DNA from: an uncultured beta proteobacterium | GTDB lineage: Bacteria > Pseudomonadota > Gammaproteobacteria > Burkholderiales > Burkholderiaceae_C | Length of the DNA stretch: 10,036 nt | Reading direction: 5' to 3' | NCBI GenBank assembly: GCA_903840825.1 | Contig: CAIMHL010000600.1 | Span: 1-10,036, forward strand | Shown: piece after piece, positions 1 to 5,575 of the stretch | How positions within the stretch are numbered: the first letter of the stretch is position 1 | How the letters are laid out: each line of letters opens with the position of its first letter | Program-made: the position numbers and the translations under genes | The notes under the pieces: generated by a model | The model's database searches: none | Told to the model about the DNA's origin: nothing | The model's input: only the letters and a program-made list of their open reading frames with translations

Positions 1-420
1 GGAGAGCTCTTCACCTTCGTATTGCACGGGGTAGAACAGCAAGCCGTTCATTTCTTCGACCACGGGCAACACCGACTTGCGCGACACCGAGGTCCAGCAG
101 CCAAAAATGACGGCGACCTTGTCCTGACCGAGCAACTGCTTGGTTTTCTCGGCAAACAAAGGCCAGTTGGAAGCGGGGTCCACAATGACTGGCTCCAGCT
201 TCTTGCCCAACACGCCACCCTTGGCATTGATCTCGTCAATCGCCATCAAAACGGTGTCTTTCAACACAGTCTCGGAGATGGCCATGGTGCCCGAGAGGCT
301 GTGCAAAATGCCGACCTTGATGGTGTCAGCAGCGAATGCGGGGATGGCTGACAAAGTGGTGAGCGCCACGGCGGCAGTGAGCGCCTTGAGCGTGAAACGA
401 CGTGAATTCGTGCTTTGCAT
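1..420 (-). CDS. urtA: Urea ABC transporter, substrate-binding protein UrtA (partial, N-terminal 140 residues)
   Basis: This is the periplasmic urea-binding subunit of the UrtABCDE importer, a branched-chain-amino-acid-type (HAAT) ABC system. The N-terminus has a positively charged stretch with SRR, a hydrophobic core and an AFA cleavage site near residue 30. The mature part starts DTIKVGILHSLSGTMAISE and continues with a conserved ILHSLSGTMA / INAKGGVLGKKL / VIFGCWTSVSRKSVLP / LLFYPVQYEG series typical of UrtA/FmdD binding proteins. The SRR pair lacks the hydrophobic residue expected in a strict Tat motif, so Sec export is equally possible. The ATG at 418-420 is preceded by GGAAGG at about 7 nt. 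The reading frame is open to the window edge, so the C-terminal two thirds lie outside; urtBCDE would be expected further left. Urea uptake fits with the urease genes at the other end of the window. Confidence 0.93.
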   Translation of the reverse strand, partial: MQSTNSRRFTLKALTAAVALTTLSAIPAFAADTIKVGILHSLSGTMAISETVLKDTVLMAIDEINAKGGVLGKKLEPVIVDPASNWPLFAEKTKQLLGQDKVAVIFGCWTSVSRKSVLPVVEEMNGLLFYPVQYEGEELS

Positions 421-530
421 GTGAGACCTTCCAGAGTTAAAAAACCATTTCGCTTTGCCAGGACTGCTGTTGAGGTGCAGACCTGGCTTTTCGATGGGTC
501 AACTTTAGGGAAAGTCAGGGTTTTGGGAAA

Positions 531-546
531 TACGCCGGACGGCGTA
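531..546. terminator. Perfect 7-bp inverted repeat just after slyX; weak terminator or operator candidate
   Basis: TACGCCG at 531-537 is the exact reverse complement of CGGCGTA at 540-546, separated by 2 nt. Read on the minus strand it starts 8 nt after the slyX stop and is followed by ATTTCCC, so the U-tract is poor for a strong intrinsic terminator. It sits between slyX and urtA, both on the minus strand, where it could end slyX transcripts or be a binding site upstream of urtA. The call is tentative. Confidence 0.35.
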
Positions 547-553
547 GGTCGGC

Positions 554-778
554 TCAATAATGCGGCGGCAAGTCGTCCATTGGGCTGGGTGCAGCACCCA
601 TGGTGGCGTCAAGACCGCGCTGGCGCAAATGGCCTATTTCTCGAATAAGTTGATCGATTTGAGACTGTTGGCGCACGATGACCAAGTTGAGTTCATCCAG
701 CAAGTCTTCTGAGTAGCTGGCCTTGATTTCCAACTCAATCAGGCGCTGGTCGGTGGAGTCTAAATGTGAATTTTCCAT
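554..778 (-). CDS. slyX: SlyX family protein
   Basis: A 74-residue, mainly helical, acidic protein. The run RLIELEIKASYSEDLLDELN followed by a heptad-like stretch to about residue 55 predicts a coiled coil, and the C-terminus ends in DDLPPHY, the hallmark of the SlyX family. Length matches the family (about 70-80 residues). The biochemical role of SlyX is not known; its name comes from its position beside slyD in E. coli, which is not the case here. The ATG at 776-778 lies 36 nt after the stop of the HNH gene, on the same strand, so co-transcription with the two upstream genes is likely. I see no good Shine-Dalgarno sequence before it. Confidence 0.88.
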   Translation of the reverse strand: MENSHLDSTDQRLIELEIKASYSEDLLDELNLVIVRQQSQIDQLIREIGHLRQRGLDATMGAAPSPMDDLPPHY

Positions 779-814
779 GGCGCTATTGGATGCTAAGTTA
801 GAGTTGCCAACCGC

Positions 815-1060
815 TTAAAACGAGGCGTGGAGGGCATTCGCAGCAGGCGCCTTGGCGTGACGCTGGTGGTTGCAGGCGTCGTGGCTGATGGCCAGGTTGT
901 CTTGGTGGCCGCTGCCACCCTCGCTTTGCGGCTGGATGTGCTCCAGCGTGGCGTCCTCAAACGCGACGTGGCTGCCGCACACCCAGCACGGCACCACGCC
1001 ATGCAGTTGGCGCGCCACGGTTTTGTAAATTTTGACGCGAATGAGCGACAGCGAACTCAT
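815..1060 (-). CDS. Small HNH endonuclease-like protein
   Basis: An 81-residue protein that is essentially one HNH (beta-beta-alpha-metal) nuclease fold. Visible motif: CWVCG (C25, C28), then LEHIQPQSEGG with H41 as the candidate catalytic histidine, N55 in QDNLAISH, and DACNHQRH (C63, N64, H65). The two CxxC-type pairs would bind a structural zinc and the HNH residues a catalytic metal. The start was chosen as the ATG at 1058-1060 because it overlaps the TGA of the upstream gene (ATGA), a typical translational coupling; a longer frame running up to 1177 exists but would overlap the upstream gene heavily and adds no recognisable sequence. A DNA or RNA nicking/cleaving function is expected from the family, but substrate and role are unknown. 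No phage or restriction genes are near. Confidence 0.82.
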   Translation of the reverse strand: MSSLSLIRVKIYKTVARQLHGVVPCWVCGSHVAFEDATLEHIQPQSEGGSGHQDNLAISHDACNHQRHAKAPAANALHASF

Positions 1061-1659
1061 GCCGTCAAGGCGCCATAGGCTTTGCCGGTGGCGGGAGCCA
1101 CGGCGGCCAGCAGCTGCGCATAAGACGTTTTGTGCCGCGCCAGCAACCGCGCCGAAGCTACTGTTTTGGAGCGGCAAAACCAGTGACAGGTGTGTTGCAT
1201 CAAGAACAACTCGCTGGTCATGGTGAAGGCTTTGTTTTTGGGCGACTGGCCCACCACGTTGTCAGCGGCGTTGGCAATGCCGTGGGCGTGAATACTCAGC
1301 AGCTTGCGCAAATCAAAGGTGGTGGCGGGCAAGAGTTGGCTGACAAAGGGGATAGACAAGGGCAGCTTGCTGACGCGCGCCTGCGTCTCATCCACGGAGG
1401 CAAACGCCTGGGCCAATTGCTTGAATTGCGTGGCGAGCGTTTGCTCGGCGGTGGCCAGCAACTGCCAGATCTGGCCTTGTCGCTCCAGATCAGTCTCGCC
1501 CAAAGCACGCATGTAGCCCTGGGTCAGGTCTTCCATGAGCTTTTCGATATTTTGCTGGCCCAGGTAACTTTGCAGCAGCGCAATGCGGCGCTTTTGGTCG
1601 CGGGCGTTGATGAAATAGGCCACGGTGGCCACAGCCATCAGCAGGGAGATAGGTTCCAT
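1057..1659 (-). CDS. Conserved protein of unknown function with N-terminal hydrophobic segment
   Basis: A 200-residue protein I cannot assign with confidence. Residues 1-18 (MEPISLLMAVATVAYFIN) form a hydrophobic anchor followed by a positive patch (ARDQKRR), so it is probably tethered with its body in the cytoplasm. Residues 25-95 are helical and charged. The middle has KLPLSIPFVSQLLPATTFDLRK, and the C-terminal third contains a Cys/His/Trp-rich patch around residues 155-162 (MQHTCHWFCRSK) and an Ala-rich end. I chose the ATG at 1657-1659; the frame extends to a TTG at 1701 that would add 14 residues in front of the anchor. Its TGA overlaps the ATG of the HNH gene, implying coupled expression. 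I have an unverified memory that similar proteins are annotated as diguanylate cyclase regulator RdcB family; treat this as a hint only. Confidence 0.7.
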   Translation of the reverse strand: MEPISLLMAVATVAYFINARDQKRRIALLQSYLGQQNIEKLMEDLTQGYMRALGETDLERQGQIWQLLATAEQTLATQFKQLAQAFASVDETQARVSKLPLSIPFVSQLLPATTFDLRKLLSIHAHGIANAADNVVGQSPKNKAFTMTSELFLMQHTCHWFCRSKTVASARLLARHKTSYAQLLAAVAPATGKAYGALTA

Positions 1660-1807
1660 GGCGACAATATAGAAAGGTAAAAACGAGAACCGTATTTTCA
1701 ACGATTACAAAATTCCAAAAAAGAACTTGTGTGCGTCAAAAATACCACTTTCAGATATTTTAAGAACTTTTAGAATTCACCCTTATTACCTAGTTAAAGA
1801 GCCTTCC
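1660..1807. promoter_or_regulatory. Divergent AT-rich intergenic region (unknown-HNH-slyX unit / hppD operon)
   Basis: This gap separates two divergently transcribed units and must hold at least one promoter each way. It is clearly more AT-rich than its flanks. For hppD, TAGAAT at 1771-1776 is a plausible -10 element, with only a weak -35 (around 1748-1754). On the minus strand TTGACG (1739-1734) resembles a -35 box but lacks a good -10 at the right distance. The octamer AAGAACTT occurs twice in direct orientation, at 1721-1728 and 1762-1769, 41 bp apart (about four helical turns), which could be a regulator site. hppD has an AAAGAG ribosome binding site at 1795-1800, 7 nt before its ATG. Confidence 0.4.
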
Positions 1808-2881
1808 ATGACTGATTTATTTGACAACCCGATGGGCCTGATGGGCTTTGAATTCGTTGAGTTCGCCTCGCCTACACCCGGCCTGCTGGAGTCTGTGTTT
1901 GAGCGCATGGGTTTCTCGCTGGTGGCCAAACACCGCTCCAAAGATGTGGTGCTGTACCGCCAGGGCGAGATCAACTTCATCATCAACCGTGAGCCCAAAA
2001 GCGTGGCCGGTTACTTTGCCGCCGAACACGGACCGAGTGCGTGCGGCATGGCGTTTCGCGTCAAGGACGCGCACCTGGCCTACAACAAAGCACTAGAGCT
2101 AGGCGCGCAACCAATTGAAATACCGACCGGGCCGATGGAGTTGCGCCTGCCCGCCATCAAAGGCATTGGCGGCGCACCGCTGTATTTGATTGACCGCTTT
2201 GAAGACGGCAAATCTATTTACGACATTGACTTTGTATTTTTGGAAGGCGTTAACCGCCACCCACCCGGCCACGGTCTGAAACTGATCGACCACCTGACGC
2301 ACAACGTGTACCGGGGCCGCATGGCGTTTTGGGGCAGCTTTTATGAGAAGCTGTTTAACTTCAGGGAAATTCGCTACTTCGACATTCAGGGCGAGTACAC
2401 CGGCCTGACCTCGCGTGCCATGACCGCACCAGACGGCAAAATCCGCATCCCACTGAACGAGGAAGCCAAACAAGGGGGCGGACAGATTGAGGAATTTTTG
2501 CTCAAATTCAACGGCGAAGGCATCCAGCACATTGCCCTGATTTGCGATGACTTGCTGGCCACCGTCGACCAATTGGCCCTCGCAGGCGTGCCTTTGATGG
2601 CCGCGCCCAGCGACAGCTACTACGAGATGCTGGACGGGCGCCTGCCCGGCCACGGCCAACCGGTGGCCGAGTTGCAAACGCGAGGTATTTTGCTGGACGG
2701 CTCCACCGAAGGAGGGACCCCGCGCTTGCTGTTACAAATTTTTTCCCAACCGCAGCTAGGCCCTGTATTCTTCGAGTTCATTCAGCGCAAGGGCGACGAG
2801 GGGTTTGGCGAAGGCAACTTCAAGGCGCTGTTTGAGTCGCTGGAACGCGACCAGATTCAGCGTGGCGCATTGACCATTTAA
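1808..2881 (+). CDS. hppD: 4-hydroxyphenylpyruvate dioxygenase
   Basis: This cytoplasmic non-haem Fe(II) enzyme converts 4-hydroxyphenylpyruvate and O2 to homogentisate and CO2, the second step of tyrosine catabolism. At 357 residues it matches bacterial HPPDs of the Pseudomonas type. The N-terminus NPMGLMGFEFVEFASPTPG is characteristic. The fold is two vicinal-oxygen-chelate halves. The iron ligands are all present in the C-terminal half: H162 (IDHLTHNV), H241 (IQHIAL) and E323 (FFEFIQRKG), and the GFGEGNF motif near residue 332 belongs to the active-site lid region. The start was set at the ATG at 1808, which begins MTDLFDNPMG; the frame is open further upstream but that sequence is not HPPD-like. 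The next gene lies 16 nt downstream, so they are probably one operon. Homogentisate dioxygenase is not in the window. Confidence 0.97.
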   Translation: MTDLFDNPMGLMGFEFVEFASPTPGLLESVFERMGFSLVAKHRSKDVVLYRQGEINFIINREPKSVAGYFAAEHGPSACGMAFRVKDAHLAYNKALELGAQPIEIPTGPMELRLPAIKGIGGAPLYLIDRFEDGKSIYDIDFVFLEGVNRHPPGHGLKLIDHLTHNVYRGRMAFWGSFYEKLFNFREIRYFDIQGEYTGLTSRAMTAPDGKIRIPLNEEAKQGGGQIEEFLLKFNGEGIQHIALICDDLLATVDQLALAGVPLMAAPSDSYYEMLDGRLPGHGQPVAELQTRGILLDGSTEGGTPRLLLQIFSQPQLGPVFFEFIQRKGDEGFGEGNFKALFESLERDQIQRGALTI

Positions 2882-2897
2882 ATTCACAGGGGGACCC

Positions 2898-3437
2898 ATG
2901 AAAATTGACCGCATTCACCACGTCGCTTACCGCTGCAAAGACGCCAGGGAGACGGTGCTTTGGTACCAAAAAATGCTGCACATGGATTTTGTGCTGGCCA
3001 TTGCCGAGGACCATGTGCCCTCCACCAAAGCGCCCGACCCCTATATGCACATTTTTCTGGATGCGGGACAGGGCAATGTGCTGGCGTTTTTTGAACTTCC
3101 CACCCAGCCCCCGATGGGGCGCGACCCCAACACCCCGGCTTGGGTGCAGCACATTGCATTCAGGGTCAAAGACCGGGCCGAGCTGCTCGAATTCAAGGCG
3201 CACCTGGAAAGCAATGGGGTGGATGTGTTGGGCGTGACCGACCACGGTGCCTTCCACTCCATTTACTTTTTTGACCCCAACGGCCACCGCCTGGAACTGG
3301 CCTGCCCAGATCCGGAAGAAGAGGCCATGATCAAGCGACTGGATGCGGTGAAATGGGAAATGCTGGAAGAGTGGTCCCAAACAAAACGCGCGCCCCGCCA
3401 AGGTGCTTTTTTGCATGAACGCGAATTCAAGTCATAA
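2898..3437 (+). CDS. VOC family (glyoxalase/dioxygenase superfamily) protein
   Basis: A 179-residue vicinal-oxygen-chelate protein made of two beta-alpha-beta-beta-beta modules (residues about 3-70 and 82-136). The expected metal ligand positions are all filled: H8 (IHHVAYRC), E66 (LAFFELP), H85 (VQHIAFRV) and E133 (GHRLELACP). This suggests an intact metal site, unlike degenerate VOC antibiotic-binding proteins. The last 40 residues are a charged helical tail. It has a strong ribosome binding site (AGGGGGA, 2887-2893) and follows hppD by 16 nt, so it is likely co-expressed with tyrosine degradation. The substrate is not evident; an aromatic-pathway intermediate or a glyoxal-type by-product would fit the context. 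It ends in TAA at 3435-3437. Confidence 0.88.
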   Translation: MKIDRIHHVAYRCKDARETVLWYQKMLHMDFVLAIAEDHVPSTKAPDPYMHIFLDAGQGNVLAFFELPTQPPMGRDPNTPAWVQHIAFRVKDRAELLEFKAHLESNGVDVLGVTDHGAFHSIYFFDPNGHRLELACPDPEEEAMIKRLDAVKWEMLEEWSQTKRAPRQGAFLHEREFKS

Positions 3438-3485
3438 AAAACGAGGTCAGTGGCTTTAGGCCTTTTGCCCCTGAAAGCAGGCAAG

Positions 3486-3521
3486 CAGCGCGCAGAGCGC
3501 TGAAATTCAAGCTGAGAGCTT
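3486..3521 (+). terminator. Two small perfect hairpins downstream of the hppD operon
   Basis: CAGCGC (3486-3491) and GCGCTG (3497-3502) form a perfect 6-bp stem with a 5-nt loop. AAGCT (3509-3513) and AGCTT (3517-3521) form a second 5-bp stem with a 3-nt loop. Neither is followed directly by a U-run; the only T-tract (seven T, 3537-3543) comes 15 nt after the second stem. They may slow or end transcription from the hppD operon, but an intrinsic terminator of classic form is not present. Confidence 0.35.
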
Positions 3522-3552
3522 AGTGCTTTAATAGCGTTTTTTTAAAGGCACT
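3522..3552 (+). promoter_or_regulatory. Hairpin that would occlude the ribosome binding site of the downstream membrane protein gene
   Basis: AGTGCTTTAA at 3522-3531 can pair with TTAAAGGCACT at 3542-3552, giving ten base pairs with one bulged G and a ten-base loop (3532-3541). The 3' arm contains AAAGG (3544-3548), the only good Shine-Dalgarno candidate for the ATG at 3557. If the RNA folds this way, translation would be restricted unless the stem is opened. The pairing is visible in the sequence; regulation is inference. Confidence 0.4.
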
Positions 3553-3556
3553 CACT

Positions 3557-3868
3557 ATGGCAACCCGAGTCATCATTCAACACCCCATCAATGGGCTGAC
3601 CAAAAAAGGCTACTTTGGCTACAGCTGGACTTACCTGTTCTTTGGCTGGTTTGTGCCCTTGTTTAGGGGTGAACTCGGCGTGGCCGCCTTGCACTTGGTC
3701 TTCACCATGTTCACGTTTGGTTTGTGGCAACTTGTGGTGAGCTTTATCTACAACCGCCAGTACATGACGCGCATGCTGGAAAAGGGCTACCAGCTCAAAG
3801 ACACCGAAGCCGTGATGGCCGAGGCGCGGATGAATCTGGGTATTGCGGATTTGTCTGCTCGAAATTAA
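3557..3868 (+). CDS. Small inner-membrane protein, HrgC-like
   Basis: A 103-residue protein with the pattern NGLTKKGYFGYSWTYLFFGWF followed by VPLFRGE, an arrangement I associate with small proteins annotated as HrgC-like. Hydrophobic segments lie at about residues 23-36 and 41-64, separated by a short RGEL turn, so it is probably a two-pass membrane hairpin. The C-terminal 40 residues are charged and helical (YMTRMLEKGYQLKDTEAVMAEARMN), likely cytoplasmic. Function is unknown. AAAGG 8 nt before the ATG is the ribosome binding site and lies in a predicted hairpin stem. The TAA stop (3866-3868) overlaps the first palindrome upstream of the toxin gene. It may be a single-gene unit or a distal part of the hppD transcript. 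Confidence 0.72.
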   Translation: MATRVIIQHPINGLTKKGYFGYSWTYLFFGWFVPLFRGELGVAALHLVFTMFTFGLWQLVVSFIYNRQYMTRMLEKGYQLKDTEAVMAEARMNLGIADLSARN

Positions 3869-3890
3869 TCCATTGGATTAGAATTAATTC
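3866..3890. promoter_or_regulatory. Two abutting palindromes before the toxin-antitoxin genes; candidate autoregulatory operator
   Basis: TAATCC-ATT-GGATTA (3866-3880) is a perfect 6-bp inverted repeat with a 3-nt spacer, and GAATTAATTC (3881-3890) is a perfect 10-bp palindrome immediately after it. Together they fill the AT-rich gap between the previous stop codon and the toxin ATG at 3892. Antitoxins with an HTH domain usually repress their own operon by binding such sites, so this is the expected operator. Its position also explains why the toxin has no visible Shine-Dalgarno sequence. Confidence 0.6.
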
Positions 3891-3891
3891 G

Positions 3892-4227
3892 ATGTTGACT
3901 ATTGCAGAGTTGCCCGAATACATTCGTCGCGCTGACAAGCTGATGAGTTCATCTGAGCGCTTGGACATCGTCCACTATTTGTCCGCACATCCAAAATCAG
4001 GTGACCTGATAGAAGGCACTGGCGGTATTCGCAAGTTGCGCTGGGGGCGCGGTGCACAGGGAAAGTCGGGGGGCGTTCGGGTCATTTACTACGTTCACAG
4101 CGACTTGATGCCGCTTTACCTGCTCACCCTATTTGCAAAGAACGAGCGGGCCAACATCAGCAAATCAGAACGCAACGACCTGGCTGAACTGGTGCATCTG
4201 CTGGTGCAAATTTGGCTTGAAACCTGA
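3892..4227 (+). CDS. Type II toxin, RelE/ParE superfamily (HigB-like mRNA interferase)
   Basis: A 111-residue toxin of the RelE/HigB fold. The middle segment IRKLRWGRGAQGKSGGVRVIYY (residues 46-67) and the following LYLLTLFAKNERANISKSERN (75-95) are the conserved core of HigB-type toxins that cleave ribosome-bound mRNA; K48, R50, R63 and K83 are candidate functional basic residues. It precedes its antitoxin by 11 nt, the toxin-first order typical of higBA. The ATG at 3892 was chosen because the frame upstream overlaps the preceding gene in another frame and has no toxin-like sequence. There is no clear ribosome binding site, in contrast to the antitoxin, which would keep toxin synthesis low. 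All core motifs are intact, so it is probably functional. Confidence 0.88.
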   Translation: MLTIAELPEYIRRADKLMSSSERLDIVHYLSAHPKSGDLIEGTGGIRKLRWGRGAQGKSGGVRVIYYVHSDLMPLYLLTLFAKNERANISKSERNDLAELVHLLVQIWLET

Positions 4228-4238
4228 AAGGAAACCCT

Positions 4239-4532
4239 ATGAGCAACGCATTTGACAGCATCAAACAAGGCCTGAACGAGGCCCTGGTTCATGCCAAAAC
4301 AAAAGACAGTAAAACCGCTGGCGTCAAACTTTACCGACCGCAAGCGGTTGACGTGTCCGGCCTGCGCGAGCGCTTGAGCCTGACCCAAGAACAGTTTGCC
4401 GCTCGTTTTGGCTTTTCGGTGGCCACTTTGCGTCACTGGGAACGCGGCGACCGCTCGCCCAGCGGCGCGTCACTGGTTTTACTGAACGTCATCGACCGTA
4501 ACCCCACGGCTGTTTTACAAGCCTTACAGTAA
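4239..4532 (+). CDS. Type II antitoxin, HTH DNA-binding (HigA/NadS-like)
   Basis: A 97-residue protein with an N-terminal, helical toxin-binding region (about 1-35, starting MSNAFDSIKQGLNEAL) and a C-terminal Xre-type helix-turn-helix (about 42-75: LRERLSLTQEQFAARFGFSV then TLRHWERGDRSPSG). It should neutralise the preceding toxin and repress the operon, probably through the palindromes at 3866-3890. A good ribosome binding site (AAAGGAAA, 4227-4234) lies 4 nt before the ATG, which favours antitoxin excess. The stop TAA is at 4530-4532; the next gene is convergent. Confidence 0.9.
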   Translation: MSNAFDSIKQGLNEALVHAKTKDSKTAGVKLYRPQAVDVSGLRERLSLTQEQFAARFGFSVATLRHWERGDRSPSGASLVLLNVIDRNPTAVLQALQ

Positions 4533-4539
4533 GCCGTCA

Positions 4540-4592
4540 AATTTAATAGCTGCTCAAGCACGTATTCAGGGTTCTAGAGGCCAAAAAGACTT
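4540..4592. repeat. Likely copy of a dispersed Comamonadaceae intergenic repeat
   Basis: The convergent gap between the antitoxin and the response regulator contains AATAGCTGCTCAAGCAC (4545-4561) and, 14 nt later, CTAGAGGCCAAAA (4574-4586). I remember this pair of blocks (ATAGCTGCT, then CTAGAGGCCAAA about 20-30 bases later) as a very frequent intergenic element in Comamonadaceae genomes; this cannot be confirmed here. The first block recurs with three changes in this window at 9578-9594. The gap has no strong terminator hairpin, although TCTAGA is a short palindrome inside the element. Confidence 0.5.
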
Positions 4593-4597
4593 AAAAA

Positions 4598-5575
4598 CTA
4601 GCCCTCAAACTGCGGGTGCAGTTGCCTGATGCGGCGGATAGTCATGCCGGCGGCGGCGGTGCGGGTCTCGACGCCTAGTTTGGCAAAGACGTGCTCCAGG
4701 TGTTTTTTGACTGTCATGGGGCTGCTGCCCACGATGTCGCCAATGTCGCGGTTGATCTTGCCTTTAACCACCCAGTACAGCACCTCGGCCTCGCGCGGGG
4801 TGAGCTTGAAGCTCAGGGCGATGGCCTCCATCACACTTTCATCAGATTCCTCGCGCATGATGATGAGCCAGTCGCCCCCGCCCTCGGAGTCGCCAATTTG
4901 CTGATGCAAGCGAAAGGTCAGGCGTTTGGGGCCGACCTCGATGCTCAGGCGTGGCGGCTCTGCCAGGGGTTGTGCTTCCCCCGCGTGGCGGCGCAACCAC
5001 TGGCACACCGCCTCGGGCGTGTGTGGGGCGCTGGTACCGTAGTAGCGCAGCAGCAGATCGCGGGCCAGCGGGGTTTGCCACATCAGCTTGCCGTCGCTCA
5101 CGCGCACGGTGATGCTGGCATAGCCAAAGGCGTCCAAGGCTGACCGAGCTTGGCGCCTTTCGCGGGCTCCCTGCAAATGCACCTGCATACGCGCCATGAC
5201 TTCTTTGGGTTTGATGGGCTTGGTGACGTAGTCCACGCCACCGGCCTCTAGGGCCGCTACCAAGTACTCGGTCTCGGTCAGCCCGGTCATGAAGATGATG
5301 GGGATATGCGCGGTAATGGGGTTGGCTTTGAGGCGGCGGGCCACTTCAAAACCGTCCATGCCGGGCATCATGGCATCGAGCAACACGATGTCAGGCAAGG
5401 CCTGCGCGGCGCGATTCAGGGCCGCTTCGCCGTGCATGGCCACCAGCACGGTGTAGCCCGATTCGTCCAGCGCGTCATGCAATACGGCCAGGTTGTCCGG
5501 CACATCGTCCACGATCAGCACCACGTCGCTGTTGGCGCGGTCCAAGGTTTGGTCGAGGGAGGTTTTAGGGTTCAT
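4598..5575 (-). CDS. LuxR-type response regulator paired with the transporter-kinase
   Basis: A 325-residue cytoplasmic transcription factor. The receiver domain covers about residues 17-135: acidic pocket D23/D24, phospho-acceptor D67 (VLLDAMMPGMDG), T97 (FMTG) and K119 (VTKPIKP). A linker of about 110 residues (145-245), possibly a degenerate PAS-like domain, is followed by a LuxR/GerE helix-turn-helix at 258-308 (LTPREAEVLYWVVKGK then TVKKHLEHVFAKLGV). Such proteins dimerise on phosphorylation and bind DNA. The ATG at 5573-5575 overlaps the TGA of the kinase gene (ATGA), so the two are translated together and are almost certainly a cognate pair. It has no AAA+ domain, so it cannot itself activate sigma-54 promoters. 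Target genes are not evident; urease or NCS1-substrate catabolism are candidates. Confidence 0.93.
   Translation of the reverse strand: MNPKTSLDQTLDRANSDVVLIVDDVPDNLAVLHDALDESGYTVLVAMHGEAALNRAAQALPDIVLLDAMMPGMDGFEVARRLKANPITAHIPIIFMTGLTETEYLVAALEAGGVDYVTKPIKPKEVMARMQVHLQGARERRQARSALDAFGYASITVRVSDGKLMWQTPLARDLLLRYYGTSAPHTPEAVCQWLRRHAGEAQPLAEPPRLSIEVGPKRLTFRLHQQIGDSEGGGDWLIIMREESDESVMEAIALSFKLTPREAEVLYWVVKGKINRDIGDIVGSSPMTVKKHLEHVFAKLGVETRTAAAGMTIRRIRQLHPQFEG

Noticed and set aside
421..460. Possible sigma-54 promoter before urtA (TGGCAAAG on the minus strand, 460-453)
   Set aside because: The -24-like TGG is present, but the GC expected ten bases later is TG, so the -12 element fails.
1132..1680. 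A 182-codon open frame on the plus strand opposite the unknown 200-residue gene
   Set aside because: Composition is low-complexity Gly/Gln/Leu, with no recognisable motif. The minus-strand frame has a plausible membrane anchor and a coupled downstream gene.
2099..2677. A 192-codon open frame on the minus strand inside hppD
   Set aside because: It is fully antisense to a confidently identified dioxygenase and has no motif of its own.
3892..4532. Toxin-antitoxin pair as part of a mobile element or integron
   Set aside because: No integrase, transposase, attC-like site, tRNA gene or flanking direct repeat is visible nearby.
4598..4640. Intrinsic terminator for the kinase-regulator operon
   Set aside because: No GC-rich stem followed by a U-run is seen on the minus strand just after the stop at 4598; only the repeat-like element and short T-runs are there.
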